64,000 nt of DNA from Plazaster borealis. Its lineage: Eukaryota > Echinodermata > Asteroidea > Forcipulatida > Labidiasteridae. The notes beneath the pieces are model-generated. The model saw nothing but the letters and a program-made list of their open reading frames with translations, searched no databases and had not been told where the DNA came from. The DNA lies in NCBI GenBank assembly GCA_021014325.1, contig CM037460.1, positions 17,899,486 through 17,963,485 of the forward strand. The letters are read 5' to 3'. Position numbers and translations under genes: made by a program. Each line of letters starts with the position of its first letter. The first letter of the stretch is position 1. Shown one piece after another: positions 35,201 through 44,520 of this stretch.

Positions 35201-38200
35201 TAGGCATTGATTTTTACACGTTTAATAATAATAATACTTGGTTCTTATATAGCACACATATTATAGTAGCTAGATCAACAACATTATCACCATTATCACC
35301 ATTCCTCAAACTTTCTCAACTCCCTGGGGAGCATACAACCCCAAGCTGCACTAAGAATTTGATCCAACATAATGTCGTCTAGGCCCTAGCAGATTCATAT
35401 TTACACAACTGGGTTAAGAGAAGCAATTTATGATTAGGTTTCTTGCTCAAGGACACAAGTGTCCTGACAGGGATTTGAACACCACACCGACTTGGCCATC
35501 AGAACTTGAGTCAGATGCACTAGACCGCTCGGCCACAACACGCCACATTTATGATTGTCTCATTTTTTACTCATATGTCTGTCCATCAGAGAAGCAACAA
35601 ACACTATGAGTTGGTTATGCGAGGAAGCAGCCAAGCGCCACTTTGCCTCCTGCGGACTGAGGCCCAAGCTGCAACTCTGCACGGGGGAAGGGGCATTGTT
35701 CTCACCCGATGATGTCATCGCGGACCTACTGAATAACAATGAGGAGGTCAGTTGAAGGTCAAATCACTAGAAGTTTGACCACATGACCAGAAATCTTTGT
35801 TTTTGTTTTTTGCATAAATAGGAGAAACCCTGTGTCTTTTTTGTGGTTGCAAGTCTACGGCACACATCATTTTAAGTAGTAGGCCCATAAAAGTTCTTTT
35901 TGTGATTACAAGTCTCCGAAAAATTCTGTCAAAAACTTTAACTTATTATTGCAAATTAAATTAAATGGTGGGCAGCGGTGTAAGTAGCACTTGAATGACT
36001 AACTAGATAAATGAATATCTGCGTAAGCTTTCGTAGCAAGAACTACTTCATCGGAAGCAATGAAGAAAAACAACTTCAACTAAGGTTTATATACAGTCAA
36101 GTTAAATTGTAATTCTCATTTTATGTTTAAGGTTATTGGCAAGGTGGAGGCATGGGACCTACCGCCCCTCACTGAGCGATACAAACGAGCTTGTCAAAAC
36201 GCCAAGACAGGTAAGAACACTTGAGCATAAGAATGTATGACTTAAAAACTTTAAATTAGGATGAAGAATTTGTGTACTATGGATGATTAAAGACCTACTT
36301 GAACGAAAATGGCAACAAGTGATCTTTGCTGAAATTCATTTTAAATGTTTTTAACCAATAAGGAAATTGAGTTCACATGAGATTAAACAGATTTTATTTG
36401 TTTAAAAAATTCCCAATCATTTTGAATACCTTTCTTCGGTGCTTTTCAGAAAGATTCGCGAAAAGCCCTGTTACGTCATCACTCGTGTTACGTCATATGT
36501 GGGAGCTCCCTTTTGCATAGCTGCTTTGTTGTAATAACAAAGCAACATCCAACACATGACACCAAAGTATTGTCATTTTGACGCCCGCCGTCACGGGCAG
36601 AAGTGTTTGTAGTTTTTCAAAACCTTGAGGTTGAGGCCTAATTTTTGAATCGATAATAACGAAAAATTCAGAAGTGTACGGCTTTTGTGGACGGCTCTTG
36701 GTAACAGATTTGTATGTCCTAAGATTTAAAAAAAAAACACCAACATTTTCTTTACTAAAGTGGGCATGATGTTTAGACAAGCAACTGTTATCACTCACAA
36801 AATTGTACGACGGTTAAAAAACCTTTGACTTCAGCCTACTCCTTTGAAAAAAACACCCACAAAGAGCTGACCACAAATTAATAAATGCTTTCTTGATTTC
36901 TTATACAGTTGAACACCCGAAGATTCTCAGTCACCTCCAGCAGTCTCAGTCCACCCCGACCACCCTGGAGCTCAACAGCTTGGCCCTGAAGGCCCCACAC
37001 CTCAAGCCCCTCTTCCTCGCCCTCCAGTGCCAGTACTCCCTCCGCAAGTTAATCCTGCCCGGCAACCGCATCAGCGACGCCGCCGTGGCGACCCTGACCG
37101 CCGCACTCAAGAGCCTGCCCAATCTGGCCGTGTTGGATTTGAGCTGTAACAGGATTAGCCAGGAAGGATTAAAGCTACTACAGGAAGGATTAACAGAGAA
37201 GAATATCGGAGGGGAACATGCGGGGCCGGCTGCACTGGGTCAAAGTAGCTCCAAACCGATTGAGGTCAATATTAAGTCCACCTTTTGATAATAATAATAA
37301 TATGAACACTTTTCGCCCCGGTATCTGTCAATTCTTGACACTCATGGCGCGCTTACAGCAACAACTACTTCATCAGATGCAATGAAGAAAAACAACTTCA
37401 ACCAAATTGAATTGTAATCCTCATTTTATTTTAAGGTTATTGGTTATTGGTTATTGGTTAAATGAGGTAACATGAGTTATGACGTAACAGGGCTTTTCGC
37501 AAATCTTTCTGAAAAAGTACCGTAGAAGGGTATTCAAAATTAAAATCTGCTTTATCTCATTGATTGAAAACATTTTAAATGAATTTCAGCAAAGATCACT
37601 TGATTCCATATTCGTTCAAGCAGGTCTTCAGTCATCCACTGTACAGTGATGCAAAACAAAATGCAACACACTATTCGGTCCATCTCCCACAACAAAAACA
37701 AAGCACCACCACCCACCCCAAAATCCCCCACAAAAAACAGCAAAGAAAGAAACAAACAAACTTAGAACATTAATTCACAGGAAAAAAAAGGGTATAAATT
37801 CTCGAGAACTTCAAACTTCACTCACCACAACTGGGGCCAATTTCATAAAGCTGTATGTTAACAATGAAATCCAGACTTTTCATTACATTCCTTGTGCACC
37901 AGTGACATCACATCTTAAGAAAGGCTTGGGTTTTATTTGGAAAAAAGTTACAATAAAAATTTACATGTAGTAATAGGATACTGAGAGTTGTATTTATTAG
38001 CAAGAGGAACCGAAGCAACCCTCTTCCAAAATGTTTTTATACTCTTATATTTCTACAGCTTCTAGAGGAGTTGAACCTGAGCTACAACCCGTTGACAGAC
38101 GCATGCGCGCCGTACCTTGCTGCGCTCATCCACCACTGTAACCTTCTTTCGAACCTCGCCTTGACCTCATGTGACCTCACCACCAAACTCTTTCAGCTTC

Positions 38201-41200
38201 ACCGACGGGCGCTCACCGAAGCATTTCAGGGTGAGATTAAGTTCTCTGTTAGGGCCCTGTCACACGAGGCAACTTTTACAGGCAACTTGGAGGCAACCAA
38301 CTGCAGTGCATGCTACAGGACCACTTTGGTAGCACAGGAGTAATTTTTCAATAGTAAAATTTGAACAGGAGTAATTTTTCAATAGTAACATTTGAACATT
38401 CAAATGTGAATGCCTTTTCTTCGTGGAGATTGCCTGGAACTGGTTGCCTGTAAATTGCCTCGTGTGACATGGGTCTTATGCTTTGACACTTCCTTGTTTA
38501 AAATCCAGTACATTTTCTTGCTTTGTATTAAGGCAAGAAGACTTTAATTGGTCTGTTTAGGTTGATTGACATGCAGTGTCGAGAGGTGTCAATATAAAAC
38601 CACAAGTAGTGATTTTAAAAAATCTAGTAATTTTATCCCAGTAACACTGTTTATAGGAAATGAGTTTTGGCATTTATTACTGCTACAAATAAACAGCCTT
38701 ATATTTTCAGCATGATCTGGAACAATTTAAGTGTCGAAACGTCAAGACTAACTATATCTCACTCAGCGGCAGGGAAGAAAATTTGAGAAGTCCCCTCGAT
38801 CTACAAAGCAAAAGTAGAAGTCCCTCGATTTTGTTCAATCTACTCCGAAGAAGTAGATAAAAAGCAGGAACAATTCTTATAAGAACTAAAGTAGTTTCAA
38901 GAATTGTCCTTATCTACTCTGTTGTAGTAGATATACAGCTGGAACAATTCTTATAAGAACTAAAGTAGTTTCAAGAATTGTCCTTATCTACTCTGTTGAA
39001 GTAGATATAAAGCAGGAACAATTCTTATACGAACTAAAGTAGTTTCAAGAATTGTCCTTATCTACTCTGTTGTACTTGTAGTAGATATACAGCTGGAACA
39101 ATTCTTATAAGAACTAAAGTAGTTTCAAGAATTGTCCTCATCTACTCTGTTGAAGTAGATATAAAGCAGGAACAATTCTTATAAGAACTAAAGTAGTTTC
39201 AAGAATTGTCCTTATCTACTCTGAGGAAGTAGATAAAAAGCAGGAACAATTCTTATACAAACTAAAGTAGTTTCAAGAATTGTCCTTATCTACTCTGTTA
39301 TAGTAGATATAAAGCAGGACAAATTCTTACCAACTAGACCACTGAGATTGCCCAATAGAGGCAGCTCGAATCCTATATTTTAGCAGCGTAAGGGTAAAAC
39401 CAAATATAATATTATTTATCCCCGATGCAAATTTAACATCTATTAAAGCTGGAAAGTTCTTAGAAGAGCAATCTACACAGCAAAGTACCTACTAATATCA
39501 CATGGTGTTCCACAAATATTCATGGAACAATTTTTGTAATTTCTATCTATCATTTGCATTGATGGCCCAGGTGCAAACAATCTGCGGACTCTGCACATCT
39601 CACATAATGCACTTGGCTCCACCGGGGTGGAGCTTCTTCTACGGTGTCTATCGTCGGAGGTTGTGTCATCTCTGGATCTCTCCTGTGTCATCGCATCATC
39701 AGCAGGGAGTAACCTAGCCAAGCATCTGGTTGATTATCTCTCACTGGTGAGATATGTTTAGAATTTCTTCAAAAATAAAATCATGTTTTGGGCAGAGCAC
39801 TTGGCAAGACATCAGGGCCTAATTTCATAGAGCTGCTTAATGGCTGATTTTGTGCTTTACTGAGCGAGTTTCCATTTCATAGCGCTGCTAACCATAAGCA
39901 CACGAAAAGGCATGCTAATCTTCCGGTACTTACTGTATGAAACTGAATGACGTAACAATGCAAATCCATGGTAAACGGGCAAGATGGCCGCCTAATTTTC
40001 TTGCTAAGCTGTGAAATAGGCTTATGAACAAGCAAATTTTTCTGCTACAGTTAGCACGAAAATTTGCTTACCGTTAAGCAGCGCTATGAAATTGGGCCCA
40101 GATGGACCAAGAGACTCACAGAATGTGGCGTGTCGTGGCCGAGAGGTCTAGTTCACTGGACCCAAGCTCTGGTGTTGTCGGCAGCAGAGTGTGGGTTCGA
40201 ATCCCGGTCATGACACTTGTTCCCATTGAGCAAGTCACTTAACCATAATTGCTTCAAAAAAAGTTGGGAAGGTAGTGCATTCTGCTCTACCAGCCAGGCT
40301 CCTAGTGGATGATACCCATGCCTACATCCATATGAACTGTGAAGGGGGTAACCCCGTTTCAGCTCCAGGAGTAGGTGGTAACTTGCCCCTGGTGGCAGTT
40401 GATTTGGGTCGATAGCCCAAATCAGTTAAGTGTAGCCCTCACCTTCCTTGAAGTGGCCGTCAGGCCTTGTGATGTTAGGCGATCTCTCATAAAAATAACA
40501 ACACAAAAAAAAAAGGACAGGCAGGAGAAGAAGAGGAAAACAAAAAAAGAAGATAAAGAGATGAACACCACAGAGTAAAGTGACAAAAGAGAATGGAAGT
40601 TGCTTCGTCCAACAAGGGATTAATACATCCTGATAAATATAGATCTGGATTATAAGATTATGATTCCACTTTTGTTATCTTCCCCTTTACAGCCGGATTG
40701 TTCACTGAAGGAGCTCTGTCTGTCTGGATGTCAACTCGGTGATCAGGATATCTTTGATATCAACAGGTAAGTCACTACCTTTCCAGCCCGAGTCTAGATG
40801 ACCATTAAAAGAATTTGAAAGACGGGAAAAACCAGACTTCTGGAACTTGACCCATAGTTAGGACAGATTGGGTTTCTGTTTAGTGTCAGAATATTCACAT
40901 TTTTTATGAACAGTTCGTAGTGTTTTTAAATACATCATTGACAAAAAAACTCGTAGGCAAAGCGCCGGAAGTTACAACACTACCAAGGCTTTAGATATTA
41001 CAAACAAAATTCTCAAAAACCGATATCTGTGGTACTACATACAGTAGACTGTTATTGATTGATGTGTTTCTTGACCAGATGTTTACCAGCAAGTAGCCAG
41101 CTCACGACCCTTGACCTATCAAGCAATGCAAACATCACCGAAGCCAGCATCTGCCAACTTCTCCAGGTAACCGCCAGGTCCCAACCTCCCCTAGAATCCC

Positions 41201-41439
41201 TCGACCTGTCAGGCTGTGGATTACAAACGCCTCTCTCGACGGACTTCCTCGCTTCGCTGTCGCTCAACCTGGTCCTGGACGGCCACAAGAGGGCACCCTT
41301 GAAGGGGCTTCGGATGTGCGGGAACAAACTGAGCAAGGGGGATTGCGAGTTGCTGATCGGTGTGTGGGAGGAGGCACATGGGAGTGTCGCAATGCATCAT
41401 GTGGACTCGACTCGATGTGTGCTGTATGTCAGGGAATGA
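20060..41439 (+). CDS. TONSL: TONSL (Tonsoku-like DNA repair protein), 23 exons
   Basis: TONSL partners MMS22L, reads newly deposited histone H4 and promotes homologous recombination at broken replication forks. Exons: 20060-20090, 20875-20970, 21678-21990, 22575-22733, 23300-23471, 23619-23733, 24542-24687, 25778-25930, 26109-26234, 27166-27382, 28622-28686, 29734-29823, 30101-30337, 31010-31130, 31995-33031, 34324-34475, 35590-35746, 36132-36210, 36909-37264, 38059-38230, 39571-39746, 40693-40766, 41079-41439. The sum is 4605 nt (1534 aa), all phases agree and all junctions are GT-AG. Order: TPRs (1-437), acidic stretch (438-531), three ankyrin repeats (532-670), disordered region (681-1026), ubiquitin-like domain (about 1040-1155), LRRs (1157-1510). 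Human TONSL is 1378 aa; the extra length is mainly the disordered exon 15. No internal stop is seen. Confidence 0.95.
21029..21190 (-). mobile_element. 'caggcctg' terminal-repeat element
   Basis: Reverse relative of the 14.5-kb element, both CAGGCCTG ends present. TONSL intron 2. Confidence 0.72.
21570..21640 (+). repeat. 'cgaaacgtc' box element
   Basis: 'aagactctgctagggtcgaaacgtcaggccattaac' layout: a small GAC...GTC hairpin followed by GAAACGTC. It lies 40 bases before TONSL exon 3. Confidence 0.6.
22094..22273. mobile_element. Foldback element FB-CCWGG
   Basis: Flanked by CCTGG on both sides (22089-22093, 22274-22278). The right CCTGG directly adjoins a second related element. TONSL intron 3. 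Confidence 0.85.
22279..22490. mobile_element. FB-CCWGG subfamily copy, 3' decayed
   Basis: Begins GCCCAATTTCATAGAGC and shares 'gcacacgaaaaggcatgcta' with the 39.8-kb copy. No clear right end. Confidence 0.65.
22957..23235 (+). mobile_element. SINE-D copy
   Basis: Forward copy: 'ggtcaggttggcgtagtgg' A-box-like head, body, and an (AAATG)n-like tail. TONSL intron 4. Confidence 0.8.
24167..24462. repeat. Foldback with 'tagaccccttac' ends
   Basis: 'tatagaccccttac' is mirrored by 'gtaaggggtctata' internally (about 24304-24317) and by 'gtaatgggtctatag' at the right end: two nested inverted pairs. TONSL intron 6, just upstream of exon 7. Confidence 0.7.
24702..24932 (-). mobile_element. SINE-B copy, 3'-truncated
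   Basis: Head side present ('gaccactctgccacgacac'), body to 'gggaaccccttctc'. TONSL intron 7, starting about 15 bases after the exon 7 donor. Confidence 0.8.
25014..25370 (+). mobile_element. MITE-1 copy
   Basis: Forward copy in TONSL intron 7 with a short internal deletion after 'gttgcaagaaa'. Confidence 0.85.
25545..25700 (-). mobile_element. SINE-E copy
   Basis: Same head and 'accacaagcgaaattgacagg' body. TONSL intron 7, 78 bases before exon 8. Confidence 0.75.
26458..26592 (+). mobile_element. SINE-A 3' fragment
   Basis: Only the 3' half (from 'gagtaggtggcaacg' to 'ctcataaaag') is present. In TONSL intron 9. Confidence 0.75.
26760..27124 (+). mobile_element. MITE-2 copy
   Basis: Starts 'ggattgtatacgtttggtaa', contains 'ctggagcggttatgtccacg', ends 'gtatacagaccctttaa'. 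It lies 41 bases before TONSL exon 10. Confidence 0.82.
27166..31130 (+). CDS. TONSL: TONSL acidic stretch and ankyrin repeats, exons 10-14
   Basis: Exon 10 ends in an acidic block ([14 protein letters not shown]), and exon 11 adds DVSDVEEEY. Exons 12-14 encode three ankyrin repeats ([50 protein letters not shown]). In human TONSL the ankyrin surface recognises H4 unmethylated at Lys20 through D559, W563, E568, N571 and D604. The equivalent D, W, E, N and D are all present here, so this reader function is probably conserved. Confidence 0.93.
27487..27755 (-). mobile_element. SINE-D copy
   Basis: Reverse copy with tail 'atttcatttcatttattaat' and head side 'gggatttgaaccggggtcc'. TONSL intron 10. 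Confidence 0.8.
28165..28510 (-). mobile_element. SINE-C copy (tRNA-derived)
   Basis: Shares 'ctcagctccctg-ggagtatac', 'ctcgcaggtacccattta' and a decayed tRNA-like head with the copies at 35.2, 47.5 and 55.8 kb. TONSL intron 10. Confidence 0.75.
29155..29430 (+). repeat. Dispersed repeat (pair with 31.7 kb)
   Basis: 'agtttgggaagtcag', 'tgtatgccttgactgc' recur at 31.67-31.89 kb. TONSL intron 11. Confidence 0.6.
30395..30656 (-). mobile_element. SINE-D copy
   Basis: Reverse copy in TONSL intron 13, ending 'gccaacctgaccgcc'. Confidence 0.8.
30668..30846. repeat. Foldback MITE, 'ttcatacttcctgc' ends
   Basis: GCCCGGTTCATACTTCCTGC is mirrored by GCAGGAAGTATGAACGGGGC. TONSL intron 13. Confidence 0.82.
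31435..31625 (+). repeat. About 50-bp tandem repeat, about 4 units
   Basis: Each unit holds 'tttagtagctctatgaaatt' followed by 'gggtgact'. Probably an expanded scrap of the FB-CCWGG end. TONSL intron 14. Confidence 0.8.
31665..31890 (+). repeat. Dispersed repeat (pair with 29.2 kb)
   Basis: Same family, directly upstream of TONSL exon 15. Confidence 0.6.
31995..33031 (+). CDS. TONSL: TONSL disordered linker, exon 15
   Basis: This is the largest exon (1037 nt, about 345 codons). It is Ser/Asp/Glu/Arg-rich and low complexity with many charged clusters and no fold. A short anchor, [20 protein letters not shown], matches the conserved motif of vertebrate TONSL before its ubiquitin-like domain. 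The exon is open throughout, which supports it as coding. Confidence 0.9.
33090..33480 (+). repeat. Dispersed repeat (pair with 43.8 kb)
   Basis: 'aactagcgtatgg' and 'cttgtttcaattcagcgcgct' recur at 43.83-44.09 kb. TONSL intron 15. Confidence 0.55.
33490..33787 (-). mobile_element. Degraded non-LTR retrotransposon 3' fragment
   Basis: The minus frame gives [13 protein letters not shown], then [18 protein letters not shown], which resembles the same RT end as the 12.5-kb copy but is decayed. The 3' side ends in AAT repeats with a 'tttatagagcgc' tail like that copy. It lies in TONSL intron 15. Confidence 0.5.
33788..33940. mobile_element. Foldback element FB-CCWGG
   Basis: CCTGG on both sides (33783-33787, 33941-33945). 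TONSL intron 15. Confidence 0.83.
34000..34170 (-). mobile_element. SINE-E copy
   Basis: Head 'ggtagagcgccggcatgtta' on the minus strand has a GTT anticodon-like loop. Body as in the other copies. TONSL intron 15. Confidence 0.75.
34324..36210 (+). CDS. TONSL: TONSL ubiquitin-like domain, exons 16-18
   Basis: Reading [15 protein letters not shown], then [17 protein letters not shown], then [19 protein letters not shown], these exons give the compact ubiquitin-like fold of TONSL. Exon 16 must stop at the donor at 34476 (phase 2). The frame stays open past it, but the read-through loses similarity, and splicing to 35590 restores it. Exon 18 is small (79 nt). Confidence 0.9.
34612..35072. repeat. 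Nested foldback in TONSL intron 16
   Basis: Outer arms 'tgtccgaattggcggctatg' and 'agccgccaattcggataca'. An inner pair, 'aaccctttagagaccat' and 'atggtctctatagggtt', marks a second element inside. A relative of the inner element is at 58.19-58.37 kb. Confidence 0.78.
35225..35546 (-). mobile_element. SINE-C copy
   Basis: (AAT)n and 'ttcttatatagcac' tail, 'ctcaactccctggggagcat', and head 'gaccgctcggccacaacacg'. TONSL intron 16, ending about 40 bases before exon 17. Confidence 0.8.
35950..36140 (-). mobile_element. Retroelement end with hammerhead-like core
   Basis: On the minus strand CCGATGA (36054-36048), GTAG/CTAC hairpin, GAAA (36032-36029), then a conserved-looking tail to 'gtgggcagcggtg'. 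A related piece is at 37.35-37.45 kb. It abuts TONSL exon 18. Confidence 0.5.
36283..36500 (+). repeat. Left arm of inverted pair around TONSL exon 19
   Basis: 'tgatctttgctgaaattcat' and 'cgaaaagccctgttacgtca' recur in reverse at 37487-37630. Confidence 0.78.
36909..41439 (+). CDS. TONSL: TONSL leucine-rich repeats, exons 19-23
   Basis: Successive LRR units are visible: [113 protein letters not shown] and [19 protein letters not shown]. The human LRR block binds MMS22L. The stop is TGA at 41437-41439. Exon 21 was found by phase and similarity, not by length; it starts after the AG at 39569-39570. Confidence 0.9.
37487..37630 (-). repeat. Right arm of inverted pair around TONSL exon 19
   Basis: Reverse complement of 36283-36500, with a roughly 60-bp internal deletion. 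Confidence 0.78.
38252..38477. repeat. Foldback MITE, 'ccctgtcacacgaggcaa' ends
   Basis: Mirrored by 'ttgcctcgtgtgacatggg'. Contains a 30-bp internal direct repeat. TONSL intron 20. Confidence 0.8.
38868..39330 (+). repeat. 74-bp tandem repeat, six units
   Basis: Units at about 38868, 38942, 39016, 39095, 39169 and 39244, each 'gaacaattcttataagaac ... tcaagaattgtcc' with internal dyad symmetry, joined by 'tctactctgttg-agtaga'. TONSL intron 20. Confidence 0.88.
39817..40097. mobile_element. FB-CCWGG subfamily copy
   Basis: Flanks TCAGG and CCAGA. Longer variant with 'gggcaagatggccgcc' inside. TONSL intron 21, immediately before a SINE-A. Confidence 0.8.
40130..40505 (+). mobile_element. SINE-A copy (tRNA-Leu-derived)
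   Basis: The head GTGTCGT...ATGACAC gives a near-perfect 7-bp acceptor stem, and a CAA-like anticodon loop suggests tRNA-Leu ancestry. The body is the same as at 10.1 and 58.7 kb, with an A-rich tail. In TONSL intron 21, directly after a foldback element. Confidence 0.87.
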
Positions 41440-42004
41440 TGACAATGGTATTGATGACTGTAACGCTTTTGCAAGACGTTGTGAGGTATGCCTACTAGAG
41501 GATACCAAGCGAAATATGTTGCACATTTAAAGGGTTCAGCATTCTCCCTTAACAGAAGGTCCACCAGCCAAATTCTAGTTAAAACACCCGATGATCAGTC
41601 ATGAATCTCTCCAAGTGGTCCGGCTGGCTAGTTCAGTGTTGAAAAGCATGGACTATTTAGTATGAAATATGGACTGGTGAAAAAGCTGACGGACTAGTGA
41701 AACAACACACTAACTGGTCCTGCTGCCTTGTCACTGAAAAAAGTTAAGGGGCAAACTCTAATGTCCATGGACGACGACGGGGAATTCATAAGGACTAGGT
41801 GTGATGTGTTCATCAGGGAGTATTTAATACAAAGCTTATTCATTAGTACAAATTAATTTTTTTGGAAAGTATCCATAGAGGACATGGCTTGCCCTTTTCA
41901 TTTGTTGTTGGGTTTATTGGCCTGTTGCACTGACGTCACATGCGGCTGCAGTCTGCGCAAGGTCTGGCCGTGTTAAGATATGGTGCACACTAACTACGCG
42001 CGTA

Positions 42005-42402
42005 TTAATAATAATAGTGGCTTCTTATATAGCGCTCAAATCCATCACTCAGTGACGCTCATGGCGCTCCAACATTCAGTATTTTTCCTTGAAGTATGAG
42101 ACCTTTTTCCTTAATACATAGTACCCTATAATGGTGCTGCAGCACAATATGAAGCCAATCAAACCAGGAACACCCGGGCAAACCCCCTTCTCTTCACGAA
42201 AAGTGCACTGGGTTCTTTAACATGCATTTACACAACACACGGGACCTACGACTTTATGTCCCATCCAAAAGGACGCAGCAATAATTGTTAAGTGTCTTGT
42301 TTCGGGACACAAGTGTCAAGACCCAGACTCGAACCACACTCTGCTGATAAGAAACCCTTACAGCTTGAGTCCGGTGCTCTTATCCGCTCGGCCACGACAC
42401 GC
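42005..42402 (-). mobile_element. SINE-B copy, near full length
   Basis: Runs from the (AAT)n and 'cttatatagcgctc' tail to the head 'cgctcggccacgacacgc'. Downstream of TONSL. Confidence 0.85.
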
Positions 42403-42671
42403 AATAGATGTGCACTGCACAATAACACGTGGGGAACCCAACTCCCAAATTGGCACATGCAAGTTATAGCCCAACACAGGTGGGTTCATCTGGAATTTAA
42501 CCAAATAAAATTACCATTCAAGTCTTTGATCTGCAATTTTGATCACTCCTTTGATTTCTTCCAAGTAAAAGAAAAGGAAAACGAAGCCTTCAAAGTTCAG
42601 TTACTACAGCGACATTCAAAATGAAGCATTTTATTTGATTCATTTTTACAAGTCACACACAAAAAACCAGG

Positions 42672-42861
42672 GCCCAATTTCATAGAGCTGCTTAAGCAGG
42701 AAATATTGCTAAACAATTTTCTGCTTAAGCAAAAAGGAGCAGGATACCAGTCATAAATTGTACATGTGACATGGTATTTCGGCTGGTAACCTTATTCTGG
42801 TAAGCATAATTATTTTGTGCTTAGCTACTTTTTGTGCTTAAGCAGCTCTATGTAATTGGGC
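42672..42861. mobile_element. Foldback element FB-CCWGG
   Basis: CCAGG on both sides (42667-42671, 42862-42866). Downstream of TONSL. Confidence 0.87.
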
Positions 42862-42866
42862 CCAGG

Positions 42867-43824
42867 AAGACAATGTTTGATAGAATTCAGAAGTTAATTT
42901 TTACTTGAAGTCAGGCTTCCCAGGATTATTTTGCGGAAACAAAATAATGCCTCTGATTTCTCCTTTTTTTCACGCATGATATTCTTCCTACTTTAGTCTA
43001 ATTTTTGATTTTTTTTTTTTTGCCCATGGGAAATATCAGAAAAACTGTGATTAAATGTCCTGAAAAGTTTGTTAAATAAGCCTACACCACATGTAATTAT
43101 GTACAGGTAGGTAATTTTCTTTCGAGCAGAGTATACTGTTCGAAACGTCGAGACCACACCGGCTCTTTTCAGACAAAAATGGTGGAAGTGGTAGACCCAC
43201 ATTTTGCTGAGGCCCGTTCCGCATCTGCAAGGAGTCAGTAGACACATTTAAACATAATTACTGACATTTTTACAAGAGTTTTCTTGAATCCATCAAATTC
43301 AATCAGCACACACCATGGTCTGTTCAACTTTAGTTGATTAAATCCACTGACAAATCAAGACAATGGTGGATTGCGGGTGGAATGGTAAAAACATTGAATG
43401 TTTTATTTAAATTTGTACAGGCATGATATTCTTCCTACTTTAATCTGATTTCCATTTTTTTTAAAAACTGTTATTAAGTAGTCTGAAATTAAGTCTATAA
43501 AAACCTACACATGTAATATATGTACGTCAGCCCTTGTACTCCAAAGAATTTTCTCACTTTTTTTCCAAGGGCAAAGTATAATGCCTGAATAAGTAGCAAT
43601 TAATTTGTATCTACAATTTATAAATCAATTTCACTCTTTGAAAACAAACTGTCTGGTTTTAGTAATTGAATTACATTTATAACTATTTTATCAATATGTT
43701 CAAAAATAATGTACTATATTCTTTGTTCATGGATGTATTTCAGCTAAAAGAAATTGGACACAATTATTGTCGATGTCATAAAAACTTTTGTCTCTTGTGT
43801 CAATTTCATTATCGATTTGTAGCT
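42867..43824. other. Intergenic AT-rich DNA
   Basis: Holds a 'ctgttcgaaacgtcgagacc' box near 43.14 kb, and 'gcatgatattcttcctactt' twice (42.97, 43.42 kb). No gene seen. Confidence 0.45.
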
Positions 43825-44095
43825 TGCAGGGTTCTTCCTGTACACAAGCTAGCGTATCCAGTCTAAGTTCCAAATGCGGCCTTTATTTGCAACTTTATAT
43901 GGGACTTTATTTGGAGATTTAAGATCAAATTCGAAGACGTCATCAAATAATGCCATTTAAACTGAATGCACAGTTGAGCTTTGGAAAACCAAACATAAAG
44001 ATCTCGTAAAAAATAACATTCTGAGGACCTCGTTTCAATTCAGCATGCTTTAGCCCAACCTTGCAAAATCTGGGTCCACTGACCTTTCTATACAG
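43825..44095 (+). repeat. Dispersed repeat (pair with 33.1 kb)
   Basis: Second copy of the 33.1-kb sequence, between TONSL and BPHL. Confidence 0.55.
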
Positions 44096-44206
44096 GAAAG
44101 CCACACTACTCTAAAGTTAACTCAAACGGGCGATCCAACTGTCATTAATCGACCTACATTGTATAAATTAAATAGAGATTTAAGGTATCAAACACCTCAC
44201 ATCTGG

Positions 44207-44520
44207 GCTCAAAATTAACACTGGACCGCAGGCCAATGATTTTACATTTGGACCAGTGAAATCATGACGGGACAAGCCCGGTGTCTTGAATACAATACCT
44301 CATTGTGTAATTTCTTTGTGAAAAAATGTTGACTCGGAATCTTATAAATTTCTGTTGAGTATCGAAGTACATGTACACTTGCACATAACACAAATAAAAT
44401 AGATCTTCTCTTAGTGCTTGTTCAACTCATTTTGATTCTGGTCTTGTAAAGTAAATTCTGGTCCAGTAAAAATTGTGAGCTACACGCCCTGCAGTCTTGT
44501 GGATTTCCCCCCCAAATTCT
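44207..44520 (+). repeat. Dispersed repeat, forward copy
   Basis: 'actggaccgcaggcc', 'cttgttcaactc', 'gtgagctacacgccctgcag'. The reverse copy is at 46.2-46.6 kb. Confidence 0.65.

Noticed and set aside
38868..39330. A CRISPR-like array
   Set aside because: The units are contiguous 74-bp tandem repeats without unique spacers, in an animal intron.
40130..40220. A tRNA-Leu gene (good A/B boxes, near-perfect 7-bp acceptor stem)
   Set aside because: The same head with the same long body occurs at 10.1 and 58.7 kb, so it is a SINE promoter.
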